Of a DNA stretch of 64,000 nucleotides, positions 9,199 through 18,086 are shown piece after piece. Location of the stretch: positions 245,662 through 309,661 of the forward strand of contig CAIVDU010000053.1 in assembly GCA_903904815.1 (NCBI GenBank), read 5' to 3'. Each line of letters opens with the position of its first letter. Within the stretch, counting starts at the first letter, position 1. The position numbers and the translations under genes were made by a program. The notes beneath the pieces are model-generated. The model had not been told where the DNA came from. It searched no databases and saw nothing but the letters and a program-made list of their open reading frames with translations. This DNA is from an uncultured Armatimonadota bacterium (GTDB taxonomy: Bacteria > Armatimonadota > Fimbriimonadia > Fimbriimonadales > Fimbriimonadaceae).

Positions 9199-9246
9199 AA
9201 ACAAAGAAGCCCCACCCTCTTAAGAGAGTGGGGCTTCTTTGTTTTT
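9199..9246. terminator. Bidirectional intrinsic terminator
   Basis: A long stem (AAACAAAGAAGCCCCAC pairing with GTGGGGCTTCTTTGTTT) around a short AT-containing loop has a T-run on both strands. It sits between the carbonic anhydrase and the end of the secretion operon and should stop both. Confidence 0.92.
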
Positions 9247-9258
9247 GATTGCGAGGGG

Positions 9259-9909
9259 TTAGCGTCCGCCGCCCTGGGTGTCCGCAGTGAATGCAGGTCC
9301 ACCGAGTTCCTTCAACTTCGCCTTTTGCGCGTCGGTCAGAACCTTTCCGATTTCCTCGTTAAGGGCATCGGTGTTCTTCTTGAATGCGGCCATGGCTGCG
9401 TCTCGATCGATCTCTTGGCTTCGCATCTTATCCATAACGGAGGTATTTGCTGCCTGAGAGGTCTTCTGGAGATCAGCGATCTTTGCCTTCTGATCATCGG
9501 TCAGCTTCAGGTCGTCTTGAACTTCCTTCATGGCGGCTGCCCCGTTTCCAGCAAGCTGGATGCCGATCTGCTTCAGACGAGTCTGCTGGTCGGGCGTCAG
9601 AATGGCGTTCATTTCTTTCGTCGCGTCATCCATCACGACCTTCATGTCCGCCTGCATCTTCTCACGGTCTCCGTTAGCGCCCTGGAAGACATCACGCATC
9701 TTGCTCTGGATCTTATCTTGCAAGTCCAGAAGCTTGGTCTTCTGATCGTCGGTGAGCTTGAGGTCATTTTTGACATCATCTCGACGAAGGAGCATCGCGC
9801 CAGTTGCAGGTCCGCGTCCGAATCCTCCTCGGAAGCCCTGGCCGAACGACGCCGTTACGAGGGCTGCGAGAGCAGCGACGACGAGGAATCTCTTGCAAAT
9901 TGAACTCAT
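9259..9909 (-). CDS. Spy/CpxP-like periplasmic protein with four LTxxQ motifs
   Basis: The 216-residue product has a signal peptide (cleavage about ALVTASFGQ, residue 24), then a charged, helical, alanine- and lysine-rich body. LTxxQ-type motifs lie at residues 52 (LTDDQ), 104 (LTPDQ), 136 (LTDDQ) and 191 (LTDAQ), so the protein looks like two tandem Spy-type halves. Spy and CpxP proteins are periplasmic chaperones or stress sensors that bind unfolded proteins. Its ATG follows the secretin stop with no gap (TAAATG on the minus strand), which implies translational coupling to the last secretion gene. A role in assisting secretin assembly or cargo folding is therefore plausible but only inferred from position. 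A metal-sensing role is the main alternative. Confidence 0.82.
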   Translation of the reverse strand: MSSICKRFLVVAALAALVTASFGQGFRGGFGRGPATGAMLLRRDDVKNDLKLTDDQKTKLLDLQDKIQSKMRDVFQGANGDREKMQADMKVVMDDATKEMNAILTPDQQTRLKQIGIQLAGNGAAAMKEVQDDLKLTDDQKAKIADLQKTSQAANTSVMDKMRSQEIDRDAAMAAFKKNTDALNEEIGKVLTDAQKAKLKELGGPAFTADTQGGGR

Positions 9910-12468
9910 TTAATTACCACCATTCCCTTTGGTGCCGCCACCGGCTGCGCCACCACTTTGTGTACCGGTTCCCTTTCCGTTTACGTTACTCGGAACAGGA
10001 GCAATCTTTATATCTTTAATCGATTTCTGGATCATCGATTTCGTCTCGGGACCCATCTGATCGATGGTTTCGTCTCGGACCTTTTGCGCATCCTGGTTGT
10101 TGTTCACGATGCGAGGCGTCATGAACACCAGCAGTTCCGTCCGGTTGTCGTCTTTGCTCGCCGAGCGAAACAGGTTGCCGAGGATCGGGATGTCTCCCAG
10201 AATCGGAACCTTGTTCACCGTCGCCGTGACCGTGTGCTGGATGATGCCGCCGAGGATAACCGTCTCGTTGTTCTTGACGGAGACGGTCGTGGTCGCCTGT
10301 CGCTGGTTCACGATCGGCGCGTTGAACGACGTGTAGCTCTGAAGCGTGTTCGCGGTCTGCGTTACGTCCATCGTCACGTAGCCGTTCGACGTGATCTGCG
10401 GAGTAACCGTCAGGATGATGCCCACGTCCACGAAGGAGTAGTTGTAGGAGAACGTTCCCGTTGAGCTCTGGACGCTGCTGACGATGTAGGGGATGCTCTG
10501 GCTGATATTGATCTGAGCGGTTACGTTGTTCGAGGTGAAGATCCTTGGAGTGGACAGCACTCGGAACTTAGTGTCCGTCTTGAGCGCGTTGATGTAAGCG
10601 TCCAAGTTGTTGCTGGTCAGCGTGTAGGCAAGCCCCTGCGCCGCCGGCGTTGTCTGATCGCCGAAGTTGGTCGAACCGACGCCTTGGGATCCACTCTGAC
10701 GAAGGATTCCGTTGTTGATGAACTTCCACTCAACGCCCAGCTTGTCGGAAGCGTCAAGGCTCGCCTCGACGATCATCGTCTGGATGACGACCTGGGTCGG
10801 GATCTTGTCGAGCTGGGATAGAACGCGCTTGATGATGTCAGCGCCGTCCGGTGACGTGACGACGATCACCGAGTTGGTGTTCGGATCCGCGATCGCGGTG
10901 ACCTGACCGGTCAAGTCTTTGATGTTGATCAGCTGACCGTTGGCGTCGCGAGCCTGAGTGCCCGCCTGGGAGTTCTGGGTACCCGTCTGGCCTCCAAAGC
11001 CGCCCGCAAATCCTCCTCGCTGTCCTCCGCCTCCAAATCCTCCTCCGCCGAAGCCCTGGGTAACTCCGACCGAGGTCAGCAGTTCGCCCGAGGTGGCGTT
11101 GGGGTCTTGGAGTTCGACGGGGATGTTGCCGTCCTGAGCGGTTGCCGCGTGCTGCGGAAGTCCGTCGATCGAAGCAACCAGATCCGAGTTGGCAGTCTGA
11201 CCGAGAGTGGTCGGTCGGGAAGAACTCGTACCGCTCGACGTCGATCCGCCAGAAATGCTCGTGACGTGGTTTGTCGAAGTCGTGGCTCGGTTACTCGTAA
11301 CGCCTTGGCGCTGGCCGAAAGTGGAGAGCAGAAGGCTCGCAACATCGGATGCCTTGGCATTTTCGAGGGGGAACACGAAGGTGGTGGTATGCGTTTCGAC
11401 CGGTGTGTCGAGTTCTCGAATGACTCGGCTCACCACTTCCTGGTTCTCAGGAGTAGCCGTCACAACCAGACTGTTCGTGCGTGCGTCCGCTGCGACCTGC
11501 CCGAACGAGGCTTGGGCCCCTCCGAGTCGCAAAGCCTGCTGGAACCGCTGAGCTGGGTCAATGTTCTGCTGACCCGCGCCGCCTTTTCCGGCCGGAGCGT
11601 TCGAGACAAGAACGTTCTGGACAACCGAACTGATGTCGGTAGCCGCCGCGTAAGTAAGCCGGTAAACCCGGGATGACTGGGGCTGGTCGGTCTGCTTGTC
11701 AATCTTCCGGATGATCTCCGAGACCGACAACTGCTCTCTCTCGGGAGCATTCACGATAACGCTATTGCTGAAATCGTCCGACGAAGCCTTAACCTGGGCT
11801 TGCTGCCCTCGGCCACCAAACCCCCCAAACCCTCCTGCGCCAGCACCACCAGCCATGGCGCCGAGGTTGAGTTGGATGCCTCCACCACCGCCGCGGTTTC
11901 CGCGGCCACCGAACGGATTGTTGTTGCCTTGTCCGGTGAATCCGCCGGCCGGAGCAGCTGCATAGACGTCGTTAATGACGCGGGCCACCTGGGCTGCGTT
12001 CGCGTAGGAGATCGGATAGACCTTCAATTGCTGGGACGAGTTACCCGTGTCACCACCAATCGGGAATCCGCCAGTTGGAAATCCACTAGGGCGATTGCCG
12101 CCTGCCGGGCGCTGCTTGATGACTAGCAGGTTGCCCTCTTTCGTCATGTCGAAGCCTTTCAGCGTGAGCGTTGTGCTGAGGATCTGGAACGCAGTCGACA
12201 GGTCGACCGCCTTAGCGCTCGTGATCGGCAGTTTGCCGTTCAGGTTGGGATCCTTGACGATCGAAATTCCGGAAATCTGTTCGTACAGTGCGATCACGCC
12301 ATCCGCCGTCGCGTTGGCGAGGCTTAGCTTGACCATTTTCTTGGGAAGCTTAAAAGACTCCCATGGCTTTACTGAGCTTTCGCTAGAGCCCCCGCCAAAA
12401 TCGAACTGACTCCAAGCCGCAAGCGGCATGACCGTCGCCAAACATATAAGAGCTAATTTAACTCGCAT
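9910..12468 (-). CDS. gspD: Type II secretion / type IV pilus secretin
   Basis: An 852-residue outer-membrane channel subunit. After a signal peptide (ending about PLAAWSQ) come the short periplasmic N-domain features (ADGVIALYEQISGISIVKDPNLNGK), several N1-type repeats with the QLKVYPISYANAAQVARVIND and RVYRLTYAAATDISSVVQN patterns, and the C-terminal secretin domain with VPILGDIPILGNLFR near its end. Two very Gly/Asn/Phe-rich stretches (about 180-225 and 470-500) interrupt the periplasmic part and are probably flexible loops. It is the penultimate gene of the operon, overlapping the preceding gene by 11 bases. GspD and PilQ cannot be separated cleanly; the pseudopilin set around it favours the type II label. 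Confidence 0.93.
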   Translation of the reverse strand: MRVKLALICLATVMPLAAWSQFDFGGGSSESSVKPWESFKLPKKMVKLSLANATADGVIALYEQISGISIVKDPNLNGKLPITSAKAVDLSTAFQILSTTLTLKGFDMTKEGNLLVIKQRPAGGNRPSGFPTGGFPIGGDTGNSSQQLKVYPISYANAAQVARVINDVYAAAPAGGFTGQGNNNPFGGRGNRGGGGGIQLNLGAMAGGAGAGGFGGFGGRGQQAQVKASSDDFSNSVIVNAPEREQLSVSEIIRKIDKQTDQPQSSRVYRLTYAAATDISSVVQNVLVSNAPAGKGGAGQQNIDPAQRFQQALRLGGAQASFGQVAADARTNSLVVTATPENQEVVSRVIRELDTPVETHTTTFVFPLENAKASDVASLLLSTFGQRQGVTSNRATTSTNHVTSISGGSTSSGTSSSRPTTLGQTANSDLVASIDGLPQHAATAQDGNIPVELQDPNATSGELLTSVGVTQGFGGGGFGGGGQRGGFAGGFGGQTGTQNSQAGTQARDANGQLINIKDLTGQVTAIADPNTNSVIVVTSPDGADIIKRVLSQLDKIPTQVVIQTMIVEASLDASDKLGVEWKFINNGILRQSGSQGVGSTNFGDQTTPAAQGLAYTLTSNNLDAYINALKTDTKFRVLSTPRIFTSNNVTAQINISQSIPYIVSSVQSSTGTFSYNYSFVDVGIILTVTPQITSNGYVTMDVTQTANTLQSYTSFNAPIVNQRQATTTVSVKNNETVILGGIIQHTVTATVNKVPILGDIPILGNLFRSASKDDNRTELLVFMTPRIVNNNQDAQKVRDETIDQMGPETKSMIQKSIKDIKIAPVPSNVNGKGTGTQSGGAAGGGTKGNGGN

Positions 12469-13126
12469 TCCTTCTTCCTCGCCGCCTTGTGTTACTCGTT
12501 GTCGTGTCTGGCACGACGTTCAATCCCAAGTCTTGGGTTCCAATATCGCCTCTAAGAGGGACGGTAATGGGTGCTGATGGTGCGGGAAGCGACGTGCTTG
12601 CCGCACCAACTGGTGTATTCGCGGAAGAGTCCTTCTCTTCTACGTTCACGGAAACTGGACCATCCGGTCCGATCAGGACGATATGGTCCGCATAAATCTC
12701 TCCAGCTCTCGCGTTCTCCCACTTGTCGCCTTTGGACAAGAAAACGCTCTCGCCGGTGTTCGTATTCTCTAAAAGACCCTTGGCAACACCGTCAACGGTG
12801 GCCATTCCCGAGTAAGTCCAGCCGGCGCCCCCTCCGAGGATGCTTGGGAATCCACCGACGACGCCCCCGCCCCCGGAACGCAAGATCACTGGCTTGAAGG
12901 CATCCACCACCGGACCTGTCAGTCTTGCAAATGGGTGTTCGGCCGCCGTCCTATCCGCCGCCGTGTAGATGTCACCGGCCGCTTTCTTCGTTACCTTTGG
13001 CTTCGCCTTTACCGGCGGCTTCGCGTCGTCGGCGGGAAATGCCACCAGGTAGATGACCACTAAGCCACCTGCGAGGCCCAGCCAGGTTACAGGGCTCGTT
13101 TTCTTCTTTGGTTGTGCTTTAGCCAT
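12458..13126 (-). CDS. GspC/PilP-position inner-membrane linker protein
   Basis: A 222-residue protein with a short lysine-rich cytoplasmic N-terminus, one membrane helix (about 13-30, VTWLGLAGGLVVIYLVAF), a proline/lysine-rich linker and a small beta domain (about 105-165, GWTYSGMATVDGVAKGLLEN and onward) resembling the HR domain of GspC or PilP. Such proteins connect the inner-membrane platform to the secretin N-domains. The low-complexity C-terminus ends in NTRRRGRRN. It lies between the PilO/GspM-like gene and the secretin gene and overlaps both. The assignment rests mainly on architecture and position; no diagnostic motif is seen. Confidence 0.6.
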   Translation of the reverse strand: MAKAQPKKKTSPVTWLGLAGGLVVIYLVAFPADDAKPPVKAKPKVTKKAAGDIYTAADRTAAEHPFARLTGPVVDAFKPVILRSGGGGVVGGFPSILGGGAGWTYSGMATVDGVAKGLLENTNTGESVFLSKGDKWENARAGEIYADHIVLIGPDGPVSVNVEEKDSSANTPVGAASTSLPAPSAPITVPLRGDIGTQDLGLNVVPDTTTSNTRRRGRRNAS

Positions 13127-13670
13127 TCGCGCCTCCGTTTCCTAGGGGTTGGTTCAAATATCCCACGACATTCAGATTCGCGGTCACATCGTCGGTCGAA
13201 GGGTCAGACGCTGCCATCTGCACAAGGTTCACCGACAGCTTTGAGCCAGAGCCCTCGATATCTCGAGTGAATCCTACGACATCCACGAACTTGCCGCTGA
13301 TCGTAACCACAAATGGAAGCTGAGTCAACGCGCCCGCGTCGATTCCTCGTTGCGGACGGAATCCCACGAGTTTCACCTTGTGTTGAAGACTGAGCTTGGT
13401 TACCAGAGCCAGCGTAGCCGACTCCGCATCCTGCGACTGTCCAGCAAACGTCATGCTGGAGATCAGCTTCTGTCGGTCGTCAAGGTCGCGCTTCGCCGTG
13501 GTGATCGTTCTGAGGATGGGACGCTCCTGAGACTGTTCGGCAGCCGCTAAACCTTTCGTGGTCGGGACCGGAACCGTGAGAATGTAGATGAGCGTGCCGG
13601 TGAGGATCACCGCAGATGTGGCCCAGATGCCAGTCGGCAGGGCGTTGTTCTTGTCACGAAATGCGATCAT
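13119..13670 (-). CDS. PilO/GspM-like assembly platform protein
   Basis: A 183-residue bitopic inner-membrane protein with one N-terminal helix (about 16-34), a helical region (about 40-90) and a ferredoxin-like periplasmic domain (KLVGFRPQRG ... VVTISGKFVDVVGFTRDIE). This layout is that of PilO and GspM, which pair with PilN/GspL to form the inner-membrane platform. It overlaps the genes on both sides by a few bases. The PilO label is favoured by the FxDVVxFxRDIE-like stretch, but the two families are hard to tell apart by eye. Confidence 0.72.
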   Translation of the reverse strand: MIAFRDKNNALPTGIWATSAVILTGTLIYILTVPVPTTKGLAAAEQSQERPILRTITTAKRDLDDRQKLISSMTFAGQSQDAESATLALVTKLSLQHKVKLVGFRPQRGIDAGALTQLPFVVTISGKFVDVVGFTRDIEGSGSKLSVNLVQMAASDPSTDDVTANLNVVGYLNQPLGNGGANG

Positions 13671-14935
13671 GACTTTTGTTTTGTTGCCTCCAAGAGCGGT
13701 AGGTTTCCGACCGGGAAGGCGGAAAGGCTGAAGTTGACCACTGGCGTCATTTCGATGGCGCCCGTGCTGGCGAAGACCAACTGGACGTTTCGAAGCCGAT
13801 CAAGTTTCTTCAGGCGGTCGAGGTACGCGTATACGGCGTCTGAGTTCTTAGCTGTTCCTCGAATCTGAAAAGGTTTCCCTCGCTCCGCTGTGATGCCGGT
13901 GAGCCAGAGATCAGAGTTCACCTGGTTGCAGAAGAGCGCCACCATGTCGCCCATTTGCTGAGCAGGCGTAAAAGCCTGCGTCAAAACCTTCGCGGTGGCT
14001 GCCACTTTCGTTTCAGCGGAGATGGCGTCCTTTTGCCGCGTCTTGAGCTTGGTCAAGTTGCCGGCAAGCTTGCGTTTGGCCAGGTCGACCGTGGCAAAAG
14101 CTCGACTGTGCTCATCGTAGGTGAATGCGAAGAACAGAATGGAAACGGCGGCAAACAGGGAAGCGCGAATAACCTTCAGGTCTTTGGAGGCCTTGGCCTT
14201 TTGCGCGGTCTGTTCCGGTGGCTCAAGATTGATAAGCAGGGCATCTTGGCTTGTCGCGGAGATGGCCGAAAGGGAAGTGCCCTCCGTTCGGACGTCTGCT
14301 TCGTCGAGCGCGAGTCCTCCACCGGATATCAAAGGCGCGCACGCCAATCCAGTCAAGGAATAGGTTCTCGAAACTTCGGCCGCCGGATGCAAGGTCGAGG
14401 GAACGACGCGGCTCGCGCGGACGAATCCCTCGGCCACGACGTCGATCGCAAGACCGCCTTCGACCGGTTGGACAACGGCAGCGTCTTGTCTTCCGAGTCC
14501 ACCGGCGAGGTAGGCCGATCCTAGCGCGGCTGGGATTACTTTTTTGACCTTAAGGCCCGCCGATTTGGCTTCTTCAAGGAGTCGCTTGAGTTCGCCCGAC
14601 GGCATTGCCGCGACGATGGCGAGCCGGCCTTCCGACGTTACGTCGTCGGTCAAAAGAAAATCGAAAGCAAGCTCGGTCGCCGCCACTGGGAACAGGTCCC
14701 CCAAACGGACTTGCACAACCATTCTTACTTCTTCTGGAGTTGTGTTGGGGACTCGAGTCGCTCGGATGAAGACGGCCCTGCGAGAAACTGCAATGACTGC
14801 CTCGCGGCCAGAGAAACCGACAAGCTCAGAGAGCGTTGCAGCGCTATTTGTGATTCGAGTCTGTCCGTCGAATGCGGTCACCGCACGCGGAGACCATTCG
14901 ATGACGAGGCTTATTGGCGGGAGTCCTTTGCTCAT
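13667..14935 (-). CDS. PilM-PilN / GspL-type platform protein
   Basis: A 422-residue protein whose first about 235 residues are an actin-like cytoplasmic domain of the PilM/GspL type (VVQVRLGDLFPVAATELAFDFLL; VAAMPSGELKRLLEEAKSAGLKVKKV). A membrane helix follows (about 248-266), then a coiled stretch rich in lysine and a PilN-like periplasmic domain (LWLTGITAERGKPFQIRGTA ... YAYLDRLKKLDRLRNVQLV). In type IV pili these are two proteins; in type II systems they are one, GspL. It recruits the ATPase to the membrane platform. Overlaps with its neighbours (ATGA type) indicate tight translational coupling. Confidence 0.75.
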   Translation of the reverse strand: MSKGLPPISLVIEWSPRAVTAFDGQTRITNSAATLSELVGFSGREAVIAVSRRAVFIRATRVPNTTPEEVRMVVQVRLGDLFPVAATELAFDFLLTDDVTSEGRLAIVAAMPSGELKRLLEEAKSAGLKVKKVIPAALGSAYLAGGLGRQDAAVVQPVEGGLAIDVVAEGFVRASRVVPSTLHPAAEVSRTYSLTGLACAPLISGGGLALDEADVRTEGTSLSAISATSQDALLINLEPPEQTAQKAKASKDLKVIRASLFAAVSILFFAFTYDEHSRAFATVDLAKRKLAGNLTKLKTRQKDAISAETKVAATAKVLTQAFTPAQQMGDMVALFCNQVNSDLWLTGITAERGKPFQIRGTAKNSDAVYAYLDRLKKLDRLRNVQLVFASTGAIEMTPVVNFSLSAFPVGNLPLLEATKQKS

Positions 14936-16281
14936 GATGATTGCACCAGGTCCGTTTCACTGGTGGTGTCCGATTCCCATCCCCATCGAGAGATCATCTG
15001 TGCCGCTGAGAACGGCGCGGGGCTGATCGAAACGATCTTGGGGACCCCTGCAGTGACCTGGACGATGGCGATGTAAGCGGTTTGGGTGCTGCCCGCCGTG
15101 GCGACGATACGGGCTTCAAAACTTGTTGACGCGATAGAAATGCGGTTGGCGAGTGTCCCGAGAACTCGGGTCGAAATTCCCGGAACACTTACGATGGCTC
15201 CGAGGGTTGAAAATCCAGATTGCTGTTGGGCAACGATGGCAGTGGCGATGTCCGACGTGATACCCGGCACCGTCATCAGCACGTTTTGAGAAGCCGTGTT
15301 GATGTTTAGCGCGCCCTCCTGCTGAGTGGCGGCGGTAACCGTCAGATTGTTGAGAATGGCTCTTTGGTCCGCCTGGCTCAGGTTGCCACCGAGAGTGGTG
15401 AAGATTTGGCCGAGAGAAGTCCAAGTCGTCGGTCGACCACCCGCGGGCCGAAGCAGGGCCGCCAAGGTCGGGGAAATACCCCTCTGGACGAGTTGGGCTG
15501 CCGTAGAGGTGTTCACGTTGACTCGGGTACCGCCCGTCGCAGTCGTGTTCGGAGCGTAAGCATAGGCCGTGCACAGGTCGTAGAGTGCCGGAGTCGCTCC
15601 GTTCGTCAACGTCTGGAGCGTGACCGTACCTGTAGACGTCTGGGGATCGTAAAGAACGTCGGGGGTAATCCCCTTGACTAAGAGAAGCTCGTCGAGCGTG
15701 TCGAAATTGGCGAGTTTCGCGTTATACGGGTTTGCGAGTCCGTTGTAGTAACTATCTTTGGCGCCGTCGGCGGCTGGCGTTTCGCCCGCCGTGCGATAGT
15801 CATTGATGCAGTCTGCTTGCTCCTGGGTCAATCCCATCGTCACCAGCTGTGCTGGCGTGGTTTGATTGATGTCCATCAGCGAGCAAGTATCGACGACCTG
15901 CATTCGGAACGAGTCGCTTCCGACCACGAATTTCACCGCGCCCGTATCCCCGAGGGTTGCCCAGTCGTCGGTGAGCGTAGTCACCGTCGTGGTCACGGTA
16001 GACGTGGAGGTGCTGGTGCTAGCCGCGCTGGTCGTGCCCGAAATGCCGCTCTTACCCTCCATCAAGTACTGAATGGCCAGCTCGGCCGCCGAGCGGGCGA
16101 TCAAGCTTGTCCGGCGCTGCGACATTCGGGCCGACTGCGCTTGCATGGCCGTGCGTTGGCTGGAGGCCGTCACCGTCAGGATCGACACCAGGATCAAAGT
16201 GACCCCGAGTGCAATCAGGAGCGCTTGACCCGACCGTCGTCTCGACTTCCGCCGTGGAGGTTTCGCGAGAATTGGCGTCAT
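14932..16281 (-). CDS. gspK: Type II secretion minor pseudopilin GspK
   Basis: A 449-residue large minor pseudopilin. The N-terminus has a basic leader (RRKSRRRSG) followed by the hydrophobic helix QALLIALGVTLILVSILTVT. As usual for GspK there is no glutamate at position 5 of the mature protein. The long C-terminal part has several helix-hairpin-helix-like segments (DINQTTPAQLVTMGLTQEQAD, RVNVNTSTAAQLVQRGISP, ALNINTASQNVLMTVPGI), a GspK hallmark. A Ser/Thr-rich insert (about residues 82-100) is unusual. GspK caps the pseudopilus tip with GspI and GspJ, which are encoded next to it. Confidence 0.9.
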   Translation of the reverse strand: MTPILAKPPRRKSRRRSGQALLIALGVTLILVSILTVTASSQRTAMQAQSARMSQRRTSLIARSAAELAIQYLMEGKSGISGTTSAASTSTSTSTVTTTVTTLTDDWATLGDTGAVKFVVGSDSFRMQVVDTCSLMDINQTTPAQLVTMGLTQEQADCINDYRTAGETPAADGAKDSYYNGLANPYNAKLANFDTLDELLLVKGITPDVLYDPQTSTGTVTLQTLTNGATPALYDLCTAYAYAPNTTATGGTRVNVNTSTAAQLVQRGISPTLAALLRPAGGRPTTWTSLGQIFTTLGGNLSQADQRAILNNLTVTAATQQEGALNINTASQNVLMTVPGITSDIATAIVAQQQSGFSTLGAIVSVPGISTRVLGTLANRISIASTSFEARIVATAGSTQTAYIAIVQVTAGVPKIVSISPAPFSAAQMISRWGWESDTTSETDLVQSS

Positions 16282-17090
16282 TGGGTCACCGGATTAGCGG
16301 CGGTCACGTCGCTGTAGGGAAGGGAGACGACAAACACATGGTCGCGTGTGTCGTTCTTAAATCGATAGCTCACCCGTACCGCAGCGGGAAGACGTCGTCC
16401 CGCCATCGTCCGGGTATCCCAAGTTGGGTCCCAGTTGGTCCCGTCGTAGAACTCGTAACCGATTGAGCTGACGTCGGGGCTCAGAATTCGTTCGAATCCA
16501 CCCTGGGTTGGGTCGTTATCGGCGGGGCGCTGAGTTCGAATGAACAACCCTTGGTGGTTTCCTGGGTCATCTTCGCCGGTAAGCGACAGGCAGATTTCCG
16601 CAACTCCGCCCTGTGGTCCAACGTTCTGGTTATTGGTTTCCCAATCGTCGGTCGATTCAAAAAGCTGGGTCGGTGGGCGGTTGCCAACCGCGGTGAAAGT
16701 CAGGTTGTCGGAGTTACCGGATGCGGTCAGAGGGTTATCCGATTGGGTGGCGCCGGCGCCGGAACTAGACGAGGACGAAGAAGACGATGTGGAAGAACCG
16801 CTCGCGCCGTTAGAACTGACCGACGTGTCGCCAGGCGTCATCATTCCGACTTGCCCCACGAAGAAGCAGCCGGTTTCGGTCACCGAATTGGCCAACCAAG
16901 CCTGACGAATGAGATCGGACACGGTGTCTTCGAACTCCACTCGCGCCTCTTCAGCCGCTCGACTATTCGAAATCGTTTGGCTAGACTTGAACCCGACCGA
17001 GAGTGCGCGGGTCGTTGCCGCAGTAATCATCGCCACGATCGCCGCAGCCACCAGCAATTCGAGAAGAGTGACGCCGGACGATCTTCTCAT
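16278..17090 (-). CDS. gspJ: Type II secretion minor pseudopilin GspJ
   Basis: A 270-residue prepilin-like protein with leader MRRSSG and mature start VTLLELLVAAAIVAMITAAT, including glutamate 5. The processing glycine is Gly6. The C-terminal part is beta-rich and carries a Ser-rich low-complexity stretch (about residues 95-115). Size and position after gspI fit GspJ. It overlaps gspK by four bases. It would form part of the tip complex with GspI and GspK. Confidence 0.85.
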   Translation of the reverse strand: MRRSSGVTLLELLVAAAIVAMITAATTRALSVGFKSSQTISNSRAAEEARVEFEDTVSDLIRQAWLANSVTETGCFFVGQVGMMTPGDTSVSSNGASGSSTSSSSSSSSSGAGATQSDNPLTASGNSDNLTFTAVGNRPPTQLFESTDDWETNNQNVGPQGGVAEICLSLTGEDDPGNHQGLFIRTQRPADNDPTQGGFERILSPDVSSIGYEFYDGTNWDPTWDTRTMAGRRLPAAVRVSYRFKNDTRDHVFVVSLPYSDVTAANPVTQ

Positions 17091-17503
17091 TGTCCCGTAC
17101 TCCCCGTTGTAGAAGGTGTCTGGTAGAAGAGCCCACGGGCGATTCCTCGCGGACCGGTATTTGAGTTGGAGCCACTGCTGTCCGGGGTGACTGTGACCGT
17201 AACCGCCATCAGGTCAGTGACTGACGTCGTGTCGATCGTCATTGCCCAAGAATAACCGGTGAGATTTCGGTCGGTGAAGTCTCCGTTAGTGGCGACCAAT
17301 TGAGTTGGAGCGGTCGCGATGAGCTCATCGTATTTCTCGAGAGCTAGTCGCTGCAGGTACTCCGAAGTCTGGGCGCGCGACTCCGTTCTGGCCAGACTCT
17401 GATAGCCGGCCATGGTGCCCACGATGCCGATCGCGAGGATGACCACCGCAACCAACGCCTCGATGAGCGTAAATCCGTATTTAGCTCGTCGCGCGCTGTT
17501 CAT
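17087..17503 (-). CDS. gspI: Type II secretion minor pseudopilin GspI
   Basis: A 138-residue protein with the prepilin motif KYG followed by FTLIEALVAVVILAIGIVGT (Glu5 present). The short globular domain after it and the place between gspH and gspJ fit GspI, whose signature EALVAVVIL is visible. Start codons and stops overlap with both neighbours, so this is one translational unit. It probably nucleates the pseudopilus tip. Confidence 0.87.
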   Translation of the reverse strand: MNSARRAKYGFTLIEALVAVVILAIGIVGTMAGYQSLARTESRAQTSEYLQRLALEKYDELIATAPTQLVATNGDFTDRNLTGYSWAMTIDTTSVTDLMAVTVTVTPDSSGSNSNTGPRGIARGLFYQTPSTTGSTGQ

Positions 17504-18086
17504 AGGTTCCTGATTGCCAAACGTCGTTCGAAGCGTCGGGGAGCGGTCCCGAAACGTATGTGGGAAGGCCGTGAGGATCGATCAAGAGTGACTCAGTCAC
17601 CTTTCCGACCATCATCTGCACACCACCGCCGTCGCTGCGCCCCTCCGGGTAGAAGTGGAGCTTCCAGTCGCCATTGCCCGTATCGTTTGTCCCGATACGA
17701 AACGTTGAGAACGTGATTCCAGGAGCGATCGGAATCGAGTGAACACTTTCCGTCGGCTGGCTCTGGAGATCGGTAATCTTGATCGGCGCCTGATTGCTAG
17801 AGGTGGTATCGGTGGTCGGTTCGGAGAGGGTGAACGTTGATCCAGCCGGGTCGTACTGCATCGTCACCGTCTTTCCGTCTTGGATTGCCGTGAGACGAGC
17901 ACGAATCACTTCCGACCGCAAGCTGGAGGTGAAGGCTCGCTGGGCGAGCCCTTCCTTCACATGGGAGAAGTTTCGTTCGATCAATGCGGCCATGATCAAG
18001 ATCACCATCACCACCACGGACATCTCTATCAGAGTGATGCCGCGATTGCGTCGGTTAGAGACTGCCCTCGATAATGTCTGCGGCAT
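17481..18086 (-). CDS. gspH: Type II secretion minor pseudopilin GspH
   Basis: A 201-residue prepilin-like protein with basic leader (SNRRNRG) and mature start ITLIEMSVVVMVILIMAALI (Glu5 present). The following RAFTSSLRSEVIRARLTAIQDGKTVTM is typical of GspH/FimT proteins. It overlaps gspG by 32 bases if the ATG at 18086 is used, and overlaps gspI by 23. Position and motif support GspH over a generic type IV prepilin. Confidence 0.85.
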   Translation of the reverse strand: MPQTLSRAVSNRRNRGITLIEMSVVVMVILIMAALIERNFSHVKEGLAQRAFTSSLRSEVIRARLTAIQDGKTVTMQYDPAGSTFTLSEPTTDTTSSNQAPIKITDLQSQPTESVHSIPIAPGITFSTFRIGTNDTGNGDWKLHFYPEGRSDGGGVQMMVGKVTESLLIDPHGLPTYVSGPLPDASNDVWQSGTYEQRATS

